Shown piece after piece: positions 1-8,889 of a stretch of DNA of 64,000 nt (the stretch's first letter is position 1; each line of letters starts with the position of its first letter). The translations under genes and the position numbers were made by a program. This DNA comes from Streptomyces sp. NBC_00258 (GTDB lineage: Bacteria > Actinomycetota > Actinomycetes > Streptomycetales > Streptomycetaceae): NCBI RefSeq assembly GCF_036182465.1, contig NZ_CP108081.1, forward strand, positions 1,860,001 to 1,924,000, in the 5' to 3' direction. Below the pieces are notes generated by a model. It was not told where the DNA came from, ran no database searches, and saw nothing but the letters and a program-made list of their open reading frames with translations.

Positions 1-1731
1 CCGGGCGAGCGAGGTGAACAGCCAGTCGGCGGAGAGGACCAGCTCGAACGCCCTGGTGTTGGAGATGCCTCCCAGGGTCGCCCAGTCCGTGTCGGTCCAG
101 CCGTCGCCGCCGGTCTCGGGAACCCCGATGGACTCCAGGTACGAGCGCACCTCTTGGAGCATGGCGGCGCGGTACGTCGCGTTGAAGTCGACGTCCAGTC
201 CCGCGGTGTCCGCGCCGGGGTCGAAACTGCTCTGCCCGAGGTCTCGTCCGGAGGCGATGTTCTTGTCGATCTCGATGGCTCCCGCGCCGGTTCCCACGGT
301 GACGGTGGCGATCTGGTCGAAGGCCCAGTCCCCCGGCATGGGGAAGCCCAGGTTCCCGGAGAACCCGCTGGACATGTCGGAGACGAAGCTCGCGTCGGTG
401 TACCCGGCCTCGCGCACCCTGCGGCACACGTTGCGCGGCCCGTAGATGCCCACCCGGTAGCGGGAGTTCTCCTGCACCGCCCGGAAGATGCCCCTGAAGT
501 GCGGGAGGATGTTGGAGGTCACCTCGTGGTCGAACGCGTCGTAGTCGACGGCGAAGTAGATGCGGGTGCCGTCCTTGAACCCGTGGTACTTGGCCCAGTC
601 GATGGCGTCGAGGCCGTCACGGGTGCCCTGGTTGTAGTTGAAGTAGCCGGCCCCGTCACTGAAGGTCTGGTAGATCGGGAAGCAGTTCAGGCCGTTGGCC
701 GCGATGGTCTGCAGCTCCCCGGGTTTGATCATCTTGTCCCGGCCGTTCGGGACGTTGCACAGGTAGCGGCCGATGTACACGTACCCGGCGGACCGCAGGG
801 ACTGGGCACGGGCCTGGGTGATGGTGGTGATGCAGTCGCAGGCGGCACCGGAGCGGGACTGGTCGCCGTAGGAGATCAGCAGCGATGCCCAGGTGGGGTA
901 GTCGCCGTCGCCGTTCGGGGAGATCCTGACGAAGTCCTGGAACTCGAAGACCGCCGAGGACAGGTCGGACGTGAAGGTGCCGCCGAACGCGATATGGGGT
1001 CGCTGGTTGAGGATCATGGCGGCCGTGAACAGGTTCACCCAGACGCCTGTGCTGCCGACCCTGAGGGTGTGCTGTCTGAGACCCGCCTGGGTCGCCGGGC
1101 CGAAGGAGCCGTTGGCGACACCGTCGGCCATGCCCAGTTCGTACTGGATGGCGAACAGCATTGACTTGGCCACATCGCGGGAGTGGTGGCCGTCGCAGGG
1201 GATGACGAAGAAGTCCTGCCGGTGGATGTACCGCCCGTTGAGCCAGCGCTGGATCGAACGGATGTCCTCGTCGCCGGGCCTGTCCCCGTACCTGACGAGG
1301 ACGTACGGGTCCATGTTCAGCAGGCCCTTGAAGACCTTCGGGGTCAGGTCGGAGCCGGGGTAGACGCCGTCGACCCCCATGTCCTGCTTGAGCTTGGTGA
1401 TGCCTGCCTGGACGTTCGCGTTGTAGACACCGTCGATGTCACCGCCGTCATAGCCCTTGCAGTACATCGCGGACTGGATGATGCGGCAGAAGTTGGCGGA
1501 CGGCACGGTGGCACTGTTGAGCCGGGGGAACTTCTGCGTCAGGGTGCGCAGGGTGGTGGGGCCGAAGCTGTCCGCCACGGGGCTGATGCCCAACTCCCAC
1601 TGGAGAGCCCTGGTGAGGGCGTACATGGTGCTCCAGCCCGTGCGGCCGTTCTCCTCGACGGTCATGCCGATCTTGTCGCCGTAGGCCTGGTTGACGAATC
1701 TCTGGGCGCGCAGGACCAACTCGTCTGCCAT
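1..1731 (-). CDS. Glycoside-hydrolase-like DUF1906 protein with peptidoglycan-binding-like modules (3' end cut off by window)
   Basis: This is an open frame of 577 codons starting at the ATG at 1729-1731 and running off the left edge without a stop. An AAGGA ribosome site lies about 10 bases upstream. The N-terminal ~270 residues look like two peptidoglycan-binding-like modules (for example LTRALQWELGISPV and AIQYELGMADGVANGSFGPA). They are followed by a Rv2525c/DUF1906-like barrel with GYVYIGRYLCN, RIYFAVDYDAFD and YRVGIYGP, a GH25-like fold in which the acidic residues would be catalytic. No signal peptide is visible, so export would need another route. The family is common in Streptomyces and is thought to act on cell wall glycans. 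The substrate is unknown. Confidence 0.85.
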   Translation of the reverse strand, partial: MADELVLRAQRFVNQAYGDKIGMTVEENGRTGWSTMYALTRALQWELGISPVADSFGPTTLRTLTQKFPRLNSATVPSANFCRIIQSAMYCKGYDGGDIDGVYNANVQAGITKLKQDMGVDGVYPGSDLTPKVFKGLLNMDPYVLVRYGDRPGDEDIRSIQRWLNGRYIHRQDFFVIPCDGHHSRDVAKSMLFAIQYELGMADGVANGSFGPATQAGLRQHTLRVGSTGVWVNLFTAAMILNQRPHIAFGGTFTSDLSSAVFEFQDFVRISPNGDGDYPTWASLLISYGDQSRSGAACDCITTITQARAQSLRSAGYVYIGRYLCNVPNGRDKMIKPGELQTIAANGLNCFPIYQTFSDGAGYFNYNQGTRDGLDAIDWAKYHGFKDGTRIYFAVDYDAFDHEVTSNILPHFRGIFRAVQENSRYRVGIYGPRNVCRRVREAGYTDASFVSDMSSGFSGNLGFPMPGDWAFDQIATVTVGTGAGAIEIDKNIASGRDLGQSSFDPGADTAGLDVDFNATYRAAMLQEVRSYLESIGVPETGGDGWTDTDWATLGGISNTRAFELVLSADWLFTSLAR

Positions 1732-2159
1732 GTGGGGGCATTCCTTCGTTGATGGGGTCGAGACAAAGGGGTGAGGCGTGCGGGCGCTGTCATCTCCCGT
1801 TCGGGGCAGGTCGAGGCCCCGGTCGGCGCCACCAGCTTGGGGGCGGTGTACCGAACGCACCACTCGTTTCGGCGGTGCCCGAAACTCTCGGGTCACGGCC
1901 CCGCGGTGGGCAGACGGCCGCTCAACAGCGCCTCGCCGAACGGTGTCGGCGTGTGCAGTACCTGGCTGCCGACGCGGTGGCTGCGGGCCGATGCGTACGG
2001 CGACTCCCCTGGCCGACTGCCCGGATGTCCAATGCCTGCGCTGAACGACGGCTGCCGGACACGGACCCCTGTGACTGGCGGCCGACGGCGGGGATCTGTC
2101 AGTTGTGTTGTAGCGGCGGCGGGCACGAATGTCGGACCGGTGTGGCATCATCCGCTGCC
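1732..2159. other. Gene-free divergent region between the DUF1906 gene and the M1 peptidase
   Basis: This 428-base stretch separates two divergently transcribed genes and must hold both promoters. Several short frames are open on both strands, but none has a ribosome site or recognisable protein features. I see no convincing repeat or terminator here. Confidence 0.5.
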
Positions 2160-3554
2160 ATGTCGTCGCTGCCTGTCAAACCCTCAAGAACCGTGCGCCG
2201 TCTGTTCGTTGGCCTGGTCGCGTTGCTCGCGGCGACGAGCGCGACCGTGGCCGATGCCGCCACGTCGCCCAAGGCCGAAGCGAGCAGGCCCGAGGCCGCG
2301 ACGCCCGATCGCCATCGTTACGACGTGACCCTGCGCGGCGACACCGACGGCTCCCACTGGACGGGCCGCCAGCGGGTGACGTTCCGCAACGCCTCCGAAC
2401 GTCCGCTGCACGAGGTGTACGTACGCCTGTGGGGCAACGGAGACGACAAGTGCGGCACACCCGGCAAGCCGTCGCCCGTCAAGCTGTCCAGGGTGCGCGG
2501 CGGCACCGTCGGCCAACTCACCGTGAACTGCACGGCGTTGCGCATCACCCTGCCGAAGCCGCTCGCGCGCGGTGAGCGGACGGCCATCGCATTCGACGTG
2601 TCCATCACCGTGCCCGAGCGCAACGCCCGCTTCGGCCGTGAGGGCGCGTTCCGCTTCCTGGGCAACGCCCTGCCGGTGCTCGCCGTCCACGACGCGAAGG
2701 GCTGGCACCTCGATCCGTACGTGTCGACGGGCGAGAGCTTCTACGCCCTGGCGAGCGACTTCAGGGCACGCATCGACCACCCTTCGGCCCTCAAGGTCCC
2801 GGCTACCGGCCGTACTTGGACCAGCCCCGGCAAGCCCGGGCGCACGGTCACACACAGCGTCGCGCACCGGGTCCGGGACTTCGCGTGGGCGGCGGGCCCG
2901 TTCCGCACGGCGACCGAGACCTCTCCCGGGGGCGTGCGCGTGAAGTCGTACTGGGCGCCGGACACACCCGCCGCCGGTGTACGCCTCAACCGCAAGGACG
3001 GCGTCGCCGCCGTCGACCGGTTCGGCAAGGAGTTCGGCCGCTATCCGTACGGCGAGCTCGACCTCGTGATGACCAAGGAGTTCGGCGGCGGCATGGAGTA
3101 CCCGGGCCTGGTCCTCCTCGGCACCACCGAAGAGGGCAGCGCCGTCGTCCACGAGGTCGCACACCAGTGGTGGTACGGCATCGTGGGCAACGACGAATAC
3201 GGCGCACCCTGGCTGGACGAGAGCTTCGCCCAGTACGCCAACGCCCGCTTCTACGGCTGGGACACCAGCGACTGCTGGTCCGACGACTGGCCGAGCGAGA
3301 GCACCGCGCTCACCAACTCGATGGCCTACTGGGCCGAGCACCGCAACGAGTACCACCTGATCTGCACGGCCGGCCCCTGCGCCCTGGCCCGCTTGGAAGA
3401 CGCCCTCGGAGCCGACACCATGGCGCGCCTCCTCAAGCGGTACGCCCGCGACCACTGGTACGGCCTCTCCACCACCGCCGACTTCAAGAAGGCCGCACAG
3501 TCCGTGACCGACAAGGATCTGGGCCCCTTCTGGACCAAGCACCGCATTCGCTGA
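2160..3554 (+). CDS. Secreted M1 family zinc metallopeptidase (aminopeptidase)
   Basis: The 464-residue product is a gluzincin aminopeptidase. Near residue 330 it carries HEVAHQWWYG, the HExxH zinc motif, followed by the third ligand in APWLDESFAQY. GGGMEYPG upstream is the exopeptidase (GAMEN-like) loop. An N-terminal signal peptide is present (basic PSRTVRRLFVG, then a hydrophobic stretch ending in ADAA), so it should act outside the membrane. The ATG at 2160 is chosen because the signal peptide begins there, although the frame is open further upstream. The protein is much shorter than PepN-type enzymes (~850 residues) and lacks their large C-terminal helical domain, as is usual for this secreted actinomycete subgroup. 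Confidence 0.9.
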   Translation: MSSLPVKPSRTVRRLFVGLVALLAATSATVADAATSPKAEASRPEAATPDRHRYDVTLRGDTDGSHWTGRQRVTFRNASERPLHEVYVRLWGNGDDKCGTPGKPSPVKLSRVRGGTVGQLTVNCTALRITLPKPLARGERTAIAFDVSITVPERNARFGREGAFRFLGNALPVLAVHDAKGWHLDPYVSTGESFYALASDFRARIDHPSALKVPATGRTWTSPGKPGRTVTHSVAHRVRDFAWAAGPFRTATETSPGGVRVKSYWAPDTPAAGVRLNRKDGVAAVDRFGKEFGRYPYGELDLVMTKEFGGGMEYPGLVLLGTTEEGSAVVHEVAHQWWYGIVGNDEYGAPWLDESFAQYANARFYGWDTSDCWSDDWPSESTALTNSMAYWAEHRNEYHLICTAGPCALARLEDALGADTMARLLKRYARDHWYGLSTTADFKKAAQSVTDKDLGPFWTKHRIR

Positions 3555-3592
3555 GGTCGCGCGGCGCGTACGACGGGGAGGCGGTCCCGGGG

Positions 3593-5338
3593 TCAGCTGT
3601 CGGCGGCCATCACTCTGGTCACCTTGCCGTGGATGTCGGCCTCCAGATAGCCGCTCTTGTTGTAGTCGTTACTGAGGTACACAGCCATACCGGCGGGGGT
3701 GTCGAACACGTCGTTCGGCTGCCTGATCACCAGGTAACGGCTCGTGGGGCTGTCGACCTTCAGCTTCTTCCGGGCCTCTGCGATCAGCGCCGGGACCGCG
3801 TCCCAATCGAATGCGTCAAGGCTCAACGGCTGCCTTCCGCCCCCCAGCGAGCCCTTGATGATTCCCTTCTCCAAACCCCGGTCGACACGGTAGCTGTACG
3901 TGTCGTACTGGGTCCGGCTCCCCTTGACCATCACGTAGGCATTGATGTAGCCGGGGTACACCGTGAAATCGCCGAACCGATCGCTGCCCGTCTCCTTCTT
4001 GAACGCCTTGATCGCGGTGCGGATGCCGTCGGGCGTCAACAGATCGGTGGTGCTTCCCTTTTCCGTCTGCCTGGGCGTGGGCGTCGAGGCATCGGCGGAC
4101 GATTCGGGCGTCGGCCTACCGGTCGGCGTACTGCCGGTCGACGGTGTCGCTCTCGCCCCGCTGCCGGCACCCCCGGAGGGCGAGGATCCGGACTTTTCCC
4201 CGTCCGGCACCAGGGTCCACACCAGGACGCCGACGAGCGCTGTCGCGGCGGCGGACAGGACGACCTTGGACCAGCGGCGTTGCCGAGAGGGGCGGGTGGG
4301 CGTCGGCGTACCGGCGGGTGCCGCCGGGTACGACGTGGGAGCGGCCGGGAGCCGGGGAACGGCGTCCTGCGGTGTCGGGTACCCGGTCGGTGGACCGAAC
4401 TCGCCCGATCCGGAAGGAAACGGCGGGGTGGTCGGGGCGGCCGACGGAGGGATCAGCCGGTAGGAAGTGGTGCCCTCGGCCACGGCGGCGGCCGCTCCGT
4501 CCTCGACCACCGAAGCCAGCATCCGGTCGAGGGCCTCGGCATCGGGCCGCGCTGCCGGATCCCGCACCAGCACACGCATCAGTACGTCCGCCAGGGGACC
4601 GGCCTTTACCGGCGGCGGGACCTCCTCGTAGAGGACGGCCGCGAGTGTGGCCAGCGTCGTGCCCCGGCGCAGGGGGTGCCGGCCCTCGACAGCGGCGTAC
4701 AACATCATCGCCAGCGACCAGAGGTCCGATGCCGCTCCGCCGTCGCCGCCCGACACTCGCTCCGGTGCCATGTAGTCGGCCGTGCCGATGATCGACCCGG
4801 TGGCGGTGAGAGCCGTTGATTCGCGGATCGCCGCGATACCGAAGTCCGTGAGCACGGGGCGGCCGTCGGGGCGCAGCAGCACATTGGCGGGCTTGACGTC
4901 CCGGTGCTGGATGCCCGCATCGTGCGCGGCGCGCAGTGCGGCCAGCACCTCGCGGCCGAGCCGGGCCGTCTCGGCCGGGTCCATCGGTCCACGGCTCAGG
5001 CGGTCGGCCAGCGATCCGCCGCCGACCAGTTCCATGACGATCCATGGATAGGTGCCCTCGCCGCCGTCGACGATGTGATGGATCGTCACGACGTTCGGGT
5101 GATCGATCCTGGCCAGCGCCCTGGCCTCGCGCAGGACCCGCTCCCGCAGCATCCGCGCGGCGTCGGGGTCGTACTCGGCCAGCCCCGCGTCCGGCGGCCG
5201 TACCTCCTTGACTGCCACGTTCCGGTGGAGCGCAAGGTCCGTGGCCCGCCAGACCGTTCCCATCCCGCCGCCGCCGAGTCGCGACTCCAGCCGGAACCGA
5301 CCGTCGATGACGCGTCTGTCGCTGTCCCCCTCGCTCAT
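3593..5338 (-). CDS. Membrane-anchored serine/threonine protein kinase
   Basis: This is a Hanks-type kinase. The glycine loop is RLGGGGMGTVW, the catalytic lysine is in VAVKEV, the catalytic loop is GIQHRDVKPANVLL, and the metal-binding motif is LTDFGIA. The kinase domain ends near residue 270. A Pro/Ser/Thr-rich linker, one membrane segment (VVLSAAATALVGVLVWTLV) and a ~150-residue extracellular C-terminal domain follow. The external domain lacks PASTA repeats and I do not recognise it, so the ligand is unknown. The ATG at 5338 begins MSEGDSD, as in relatives. An in-frame GTG at 5359, with GGAAGG 11 bases upstream, would add seven residues. The gene faces the M1 peptidase tail to tail. Confidence 0.92.
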   Translation of the reverse strand: MSEGDSDRRVIDGRFRLESRLGGGGMGTVWRATDLALHRNVAVKEVRPPDAGLAEYDPDAARMLRERVLREARALARIDHPNVVTIHHIVDGGEGTYPWIVMELVGGGSLADRLSRGPMDPAETARLGREVLAALRAAHDAGIQHRDVKPANVLLRPDGRPVLTDFGIAAIRESTALTATGSIIGTADYMAPERVSGGDGGAASDLWSLAMMLYAAVEGRHPLRRGTTLATLAAVLYEEVPPPVKAGPLADVLMRVLVRDPAARPDAEALDRMLASVVEDGAAAAVAEGTTSYRLIPPSAAPTTPPFPSGSGEFGPPTGYPTPQDAVPRLPAAPTSYPAAPAGTPTPTRPSRQRRWSKVVLSAAATALVGVLVWTLVPDGEKSGSSPSGGAGSGARATPSTGSTPTGRPTPESSADASTPTPRQTEKGSTTDLLTPDGIRTAIKAFKKETGSDRFGDFTVYPGYINAYVMVKGSRTQYDTYSYRVDRGLEKGIIKGSLGGGRQPLSLDAFDWDAVPALIAEARKKLKVDSPTSRYLVIRQPNDVFDTPAGMAVYLSNDYNKSGYLEADIHGKVTRVMAADS

Positions 5339-5517
5339 GCGCGGGAGCTTAGAGGACACGTCCGACAGTGCCTTCCCCGGGCGGGGCAGTAGCCGGCACC
5401 GACCGGTGCTGATCCCGTGAGCGGGGCCCGCCAGGCGCTTACTTCCCGACGACGGGGTATACAGGGCGTGCAGGCATCCGCGTTACCGGCCTCGCCGTAG
5501 GAGGAGTTGTGCCCGGG

Positions 5518-5655
5518 ATGATCGAGAAGATCAAACGGTTCGCCAGGAGTCCTCAGGGGCGGCGCACCATCGAACAGGTACGCCGTGCCTCCGCCGATCC
5601 ACGGCGGCGGGCTCAGGCCCGGGGTTTCTTGAGCAAGTTGCGTCGGCGGGGCTGA
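5518..5655 (+). CDS. Small basic protein, 45 residues, unknown function
   Basis: The ATG at 5518 is preceded by a strong GGAGGAG site and opens a 45-codon frame. An in-frame GTG at 5509 is too close to that site. The product is Arg/Lys-rich (MIEKIKRFARSPQGRR at the start, SKLRRRG at the end) and has no cysteine or membrane segment. It resembles short basic proteins I recall from Streptomyces genomes, but I know no function. It stands alone between the divergently oriented kinase gene and the convergent snapalysin gene. The ribosome site and clean GC3 pattern favour a real gene. Confidence 0.55.
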   Translation: MIEKIKRFARSPQGRRTIEQVRRASADPRRRAQARGFLSKLRRRG

Positions 5656-5751
5656 CGTCAGGGAGATCACTCGGACAGTCGCCGTGTGCGGGTGCGGGCG
5701 GACACCGCGATGTCCCGGTGTCCGCCCAACACCCGCGCACGGCACCGTGCG

Positions 5752-6333
5752 TCAGTCCACGATCAGGACACCGCTCCGCGCCGCGTCGCCCGTCCTGGCG
5801 AGCGCGCTGCTGAAGTTGTCCTCGACCTCCGCCTTCTCCACCGTGTCCGGGTAGGGGTTCGTGCACGCGGTTCCCGCGGTGGAACCGGACATCAGGCTCG
5901 AGCACGGGCCGGGCTTGCGGTCCGGCAGGCCGAGGATGTGGCCCAGTTCGTGGGCCGAGATGCGGATCGTGTTGTAGCCCTGGTCAACGGCCTGGCGCCC
6001 GATGTAGACGGTTCCGTTGCCCAGTGTGGTGGGCAGGGCGCGGGGCCAGCCGTTGTCTGCCAGGACCCGGATGTTGGCGCGTTGCCCGGTCGCGACCGGG
6101 CGCAGTTCGACGGCGTCGACACTCTCGTTCCAGATCGCCGCACCGCGGTCGACGGCCGACCTGAACTCCGCGGAACCGCTCGCGTCGTAGGTGAAGACAC
6201 GGGCGGCGACGGCGCTGTCCGCGACCTCGGAAGGAGCGGTCGTGGAAGGGGCGGCCACGGCCTGGCCGCCCATCAGCGAAAAGGTCACCGTCAGGACGGC
6301 AGCGAGTCCGATAGTCGGCTTTCGTACGTGCAT
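5752..6333 (-). CDS. snpA: Snapalysin (small secreted neutral metalloprotease, M7 family)
   Basis: The 193-residue precursor has a signal peptide (MHVRKPTIGLAAVLTVTF, with Ala-rich cleavage at AVAAP). Its catalytic domain contains SAHELGHILGLPD, the HExxHxxGxxD metzincin motif with the aspartate ligand typical of snapalysins. Cysteines in GPCSSLM and GTACTNP should form the conserved disulfide. The ATG at 6333 has a GGAGG site just upstream. Known snpA genes are often divergent from a LysR activator. Here the divergent gene is an aldo/keto reductase, so the usual regulator is absent from the neighbourhood. The propeptide is short. Confidence 0.92.
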   Translation of the reverse strand: MHVRKPTIGLAAVLTVTFSLMGGQAVAAPSTTAPSEVADSAVAARVFTYDASGSAEFRSAVDRGAAIWNESVDAVELRPVATGQRANIRVLADNGWPRALPTTLGNGTVYIGRQAVDQGYNTIRISAHELGHILGLPDRKPGPCSSLMSGSTAGTACTNPYPDTVEKAEVEDNFSSALARTGDAARSGVLIVD

Positions 6334-6580
6334 GGTCGACCTCCTTGTGGGGGAAAGGCAGTCGTGCTCATGACATTCCATGGCTCCCTGCCCAGCGGGG
6401 CCGGACGCCAATCCGTCAATCCGGCCCCTGGGTGACGCCCCTTCCGATTCAGAAGCGGCACCGCTGAATCCCATGGCGGGGAGCTGTTGGACTTCAGGAT
6501 CAGGCGGGGGCAGTGTGGGCCGGCGGATCCCCGCGATCCCGATGGGTCCGTCCCGTACCGCACCACCCGGAGATCACTCG

Positions 6581-7624
6581 ATGAGCCATGTCACGAATCC
6601 TGACCGCTACGACGGCACCATGCGCTACCGGCGCACCGGGCGTTCGGGGCTCGACCTGCCCGTCCTGTCCCTGGGCTACTGGCACAACTTCGGGGACGAC
6701 CGGTCCTTCGAGAGCCAGCGCGACATCGCTCTGCGCGCCTTCGACCTCGGTATCACCCATCACGACCTCGCGAACAACTACGGTCCGCCGTACGGCGCCG
6801 CGGAGACCAACTTCGGGCGGCTGATGAAGCAGGACCTCGCGCCGTACCGGGACGAGCTGGTGATCTCCACCAAGGCCGGCTGGGACATGTGGCCCGGCCC
6901 GTACGGCCAGGGCGGCGGCTCCCGCAAGTACATGCTCGCCTCACTCGACCAGTCGCTGCGCCGCACGGGGCTGGAGTACGTGGACATCTTCTACTCCCAC
7001 CGGCTCGACGCCGACACTCCCCTCGAGGAGACGATGGGGGCGCTCGACACCGCCGTCCGCCAGGGCAAGGCCCTGTACGTCGGCATCTCCTCCTACGACG
7101 CAGAGCGCAGCCGTGAGGCGGCCGCCATCCTCCGGGACCTGGGCACCCCACTGCTAATTCACCAGCCGTCGTACAGCATGCTCAACCGCTGGGTCGAGAC
7201 CGATGGTCTGCTCGACACCGCGGAGCAGGAAGGTTTCGGGGTCATCGGCTTCACGGCCCTCGCCCAGGGACTGCTGACCGGGCGCTACCTCGAAGGGGTC
7301 CCGCAGGACTCGCGAGCGGCACAGGGCACGTCGTTCGACACCACGTGGCTGTCGGACGACATGCTGCGCAGACTGCGCGCCCTCAACCACATCGCGGCCC
7401 GTCGCGGTCAGACCCTGGCTCAGATGGCCCTCGCCTGGGCCCTGCGGGACGAACGTGTCACCTCGCTCGTGATCGGCGCGTCGCGCCCCGAGCAGGTGGA
7501 GCAGAACGTCGCCGCGCTGGAGAACCCCGACTTCAGCAGCGAGGAACTGGCCGAGATCGACAAGTACGCCACCGACGGCGGCGTCGACCTGTGGCGGGAC
7601 GCCCGCCTGGGCAACCTGGGATGA
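6581..7624 (+). CDS. Aldo/keto reductase (MgrA/YghZ-like)
   Basis: This 347-residue NADPH-dependent reductase has the (alpha/beta)8 barrel. The catalytic tetrad is visible: Asp and Tyr in HHDLANNYGPPYG, Lys in VISTKAGWDM and His in YSHRLD. The insert around KAGWDMWPGPYG is typical of the L-glyceraldehyde-3-phosphate reductase/potassium-channel beta-subunit branch, whose members detoxify aldehydes such as methylglyoxal. The C-terminal VIGASRPEQVEQN binds the cofactor phosphate. Start at the ATG at 6581. A strong bidirectional terminator follows at 7709-7752. Confidence 0.92.
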   Translation: MSHVTNPDRYDGTMRYRRTGRSGLDLPVLSLGYWHNFGDDRSFESQRDIALRAFDLGITHHDLANNYGPPYGAAETNFGRLMKQDLAPYRDELVISTKAGWDMWPGPYGQGGGSRKYMLASLDQSLRRTGLEYVDIFYSHRLDADTPLEETMGALDTAVRQGKALYVGISSYDAERSREAAAILRDLGTPLLIHQPSYSMLNRWVETDGLLDTAEQEGFGVIGFTALAQGLLTGRYLEGVPQDSRAAQGTSFDTTWLSDDMLRRLRALNHIAARRGQTLAQMALAWALRDERVTSLVIGASRPEQVEQNVAALENPDFSSEELAEIDKYATDGGVDLWRDARLGNLG

Positions 7625-7708
7625 CCGGTACTCCCGCACCCGGTTCACGTGCGTCGACCGCTTGCCGGACGGCTTCGGCAGGCGCCGTCCGCGGGTGAGG
7701 AGCACAGC

Positions 7709-7752
7709 AGGCAGGGCCCGACTTCGTCTCCGGAAGCCGGGCCCTGCCTTTC
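7709..7752. terminator. Bidirectional rho-independent-like terminator
   Basis: A perfect 12-bp inverted repeat (AGGCAGGGCCCG and CGGGCCCTGCCT, 17-base loop) lies between the convergent aldo/keto reductase and L36 genes. It is followed by TTT on the plus strand. Confidence 0.8.
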
Positions 7753-7773
7753 ACACGCTGTACGCGCTGCGCG

Positions 7774-7896
7774 TCAGCCCTGGCGGGCCTTGAAGCGCGG
7801 GTTCTTCTTGTTGATCACGAACACCGTGCCCCGTCGGCGCACCACCTGCGCCCCGGGCATCGACTTCAGTGAGCGCAACGACTTGCGTACCTTCAT
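7774..7896 (-). CDS. rpmJ: 50S ribosomal protein L36, zinc-independent paralogue
   Basis: The 40-residue product begins MKVRKSLRSLKSMPGAQVVR and ends NKKNPRFKARQG, a clear L36 of the YkgO type. It has none of the Cys/His zinc ligands of the primary L36, so it is the C-minus form that replaces the zinc protein in ribosomes during zinc starvation. It lies 39 bases downstream of the L31 paralogue on the same strand and is probably co-transcribed with it. It is shorter than the usual minimum for gene calls. Confidence 0.93.
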   Translation of the reverse strand: MKVRKSLRSLKSMPGAQVVRRRGTVFVINKKNPRFKARQG

Positions 7897-7935
7897 GGCT
7901 CTGCTCTCCCCATCTTTTCGGATGCCGACCGCACG

Positions 7936-8196
7936 TCATCGGGCCAGTGACGCCGTACGTCCGTAGCGCCGCTCGAACCGCTCCACGCGGCCCGCACTGT
8001 CCATGACCCGCGAGGTCCCCGTGTAGAACGGGTGGCTGGCCGACGAGACCTCGACATCGATCAGCGGGTAGGTGTTGCCGTCCTCCCATTCGATCGTCCT
8101 CGACGAGTCCGCGGTCGAACGGGTGAGGAACGCGACGTCCGCGGCACGGTCTCGGTAGACGACCGGGCGGGAAACGGGGTGAATGCCGACCCTCAT
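7936..8196 (-). CDS. rpmE2: 50S ribosomal protein L31 type B, zinc-independent paralogue
   Basis: The 86-residue protein matches type B L31 (MRVGIHPVSRPVVYRD, FLTRST, HPFYTGTSRVMD, GRVERFERRYG). It lacks all cysteines, so it is the zinc-free form. In other Streptomyces such paralogues are repressed by Zur and liberate zinc by displacing the Cys-containing L31. I looked upstream (8197-8290) for a Zur box and found nothing convincing. The ATG at 8196 has an AGGAAAG site. It forms a two-gene unit with L36. The L28, L33, S14 and S18 paralogues sometimes found beside these genes are missing. Confidence 0.94.
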   Translation of the reverse strand: MRVGIHPVSRPVVYRDRAADVAFLTRSTADSSRTIEWEDGNTYPLIDVEVSSASHPFYTGTSRVMDSAGRVERFERRYGRTASLAR

Positions 8197-8342
8197 GGGC
8201 TTTCCTTCCTCACAGCCGTCCACCGGGAGGCGACGGCATCCTCCGCCTCCTCTACTTGACGGAGGCATGTCATTCTGACTGGTGCAACAGGGGACCCCGC
8301 AGCCGTATTCCCGGCAGAGACGGGAGACCCCGAGCCCTCGAC

Positions 8343-8747
8343 CTAGTCGTCGAGTTCCGTGAAGAGCGTCAGCTGAAGATCGCCCGGTGCGTCGAGCCGG
8401 GAGTTCAGTGAGTTCCAGGGAGTACGGGTCGGTTCGGCGATCACCTGGGCTCCGGCGGCGGCCAGCTTCGACGTGGTGGCGACCGAGTCGTCGACCTGGA
8501 AGGCGACCCGAACGTGGCCGGCCACGCGCCGGCCGACCTCGACGTCGTCGATGAAGGCGGCGTGGTTGGGATCGGTCAGCTCCAGGGTGGCGCGGCCGGC
8601 ATCGAGGATGGTGACCCGTCCGTCGGCGGAAGCGAACGCACCGCGTTCCGTCAGGCCGAGGACATCGCGGTAGAAGTGCAGCGCCGCGTCGTAGTCGGCT
8701 GCCGTGACCACCAGGCGGAGTTCGCGGACAGCGGGTTCATCGGACAT
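8343..8747 (-). CDS. VOC family protein (glyoxalase/bleomycin-resistance fold)
   Basis: The 134-residue product has the paired beta-alpha-beta-beta-beta modules of the vicinal oxygen chelate superfamily: LRLVVTAADYDAALHFYRDVLGL in the first half and GHVRVAFQVDDSVATTSKLAAAG in the second. It ends in APGDLQLTLFTELDD. Metal-ligand positions are not fully conserved, so it may be an enzyme or a binding protein. The substrate cannot be predicted. GAGGAGTC precedes the ATG at 8747. Confidence 0.85.
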   Translation of the reverse strand: MSDEPAVRELRLVVTAADYDAALHFYRDVLGLTERGAFASADGRVTILDAGRATLELTDPNHAAFIDDVEVGRRVAGHVRVAFQVDDSVATTSKLAAAGAQVIAEPTRTPWNSLNSRLDAPGDLQLTLFTELDD

Positions 8748-8854
8748 GTCGACTCCTCGAGGATCTCGGCTGCTGACTCGTCAACCCGGTGATCGGCCGG
8801 ACGATTCCCCGTCCGTACGGGCCCGGCGCGGGAGTGGCCGATGCCCGGGCGAGC

Positions 8855-8889
8855 GGTGCCCTGCCGGATGTCTCACCCGGCAGGGCACC
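8855..8889. terminator. Strong inverted repeat, probable terminator
   Basis: A perfect 13-bp stem (GGTGCCCTGCCGG and CCGGCAGGGCACC) encloses a 9-base loop. It stands between the VOC gene and a 250-base stretch without a clear gene. It would suit a minus-strand transcript ending here, which suggests that a gene once lay at 8890-9140. Confidence 0.65.

Noticed and set aside
154..1164. Long plus-strand open frames across the first gene
   Set aside because: They are antisense to a continuous 577-codon minus-strand frame with clear protein motifs and lack ribosome sites. High GC content makes such antisense frames common.
8197..8290. Zur box upstream of the zinc-free L31
   Set aside because: No sequence approaches the AT-rich dyad expected. 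The nearest candidate has too few matches.
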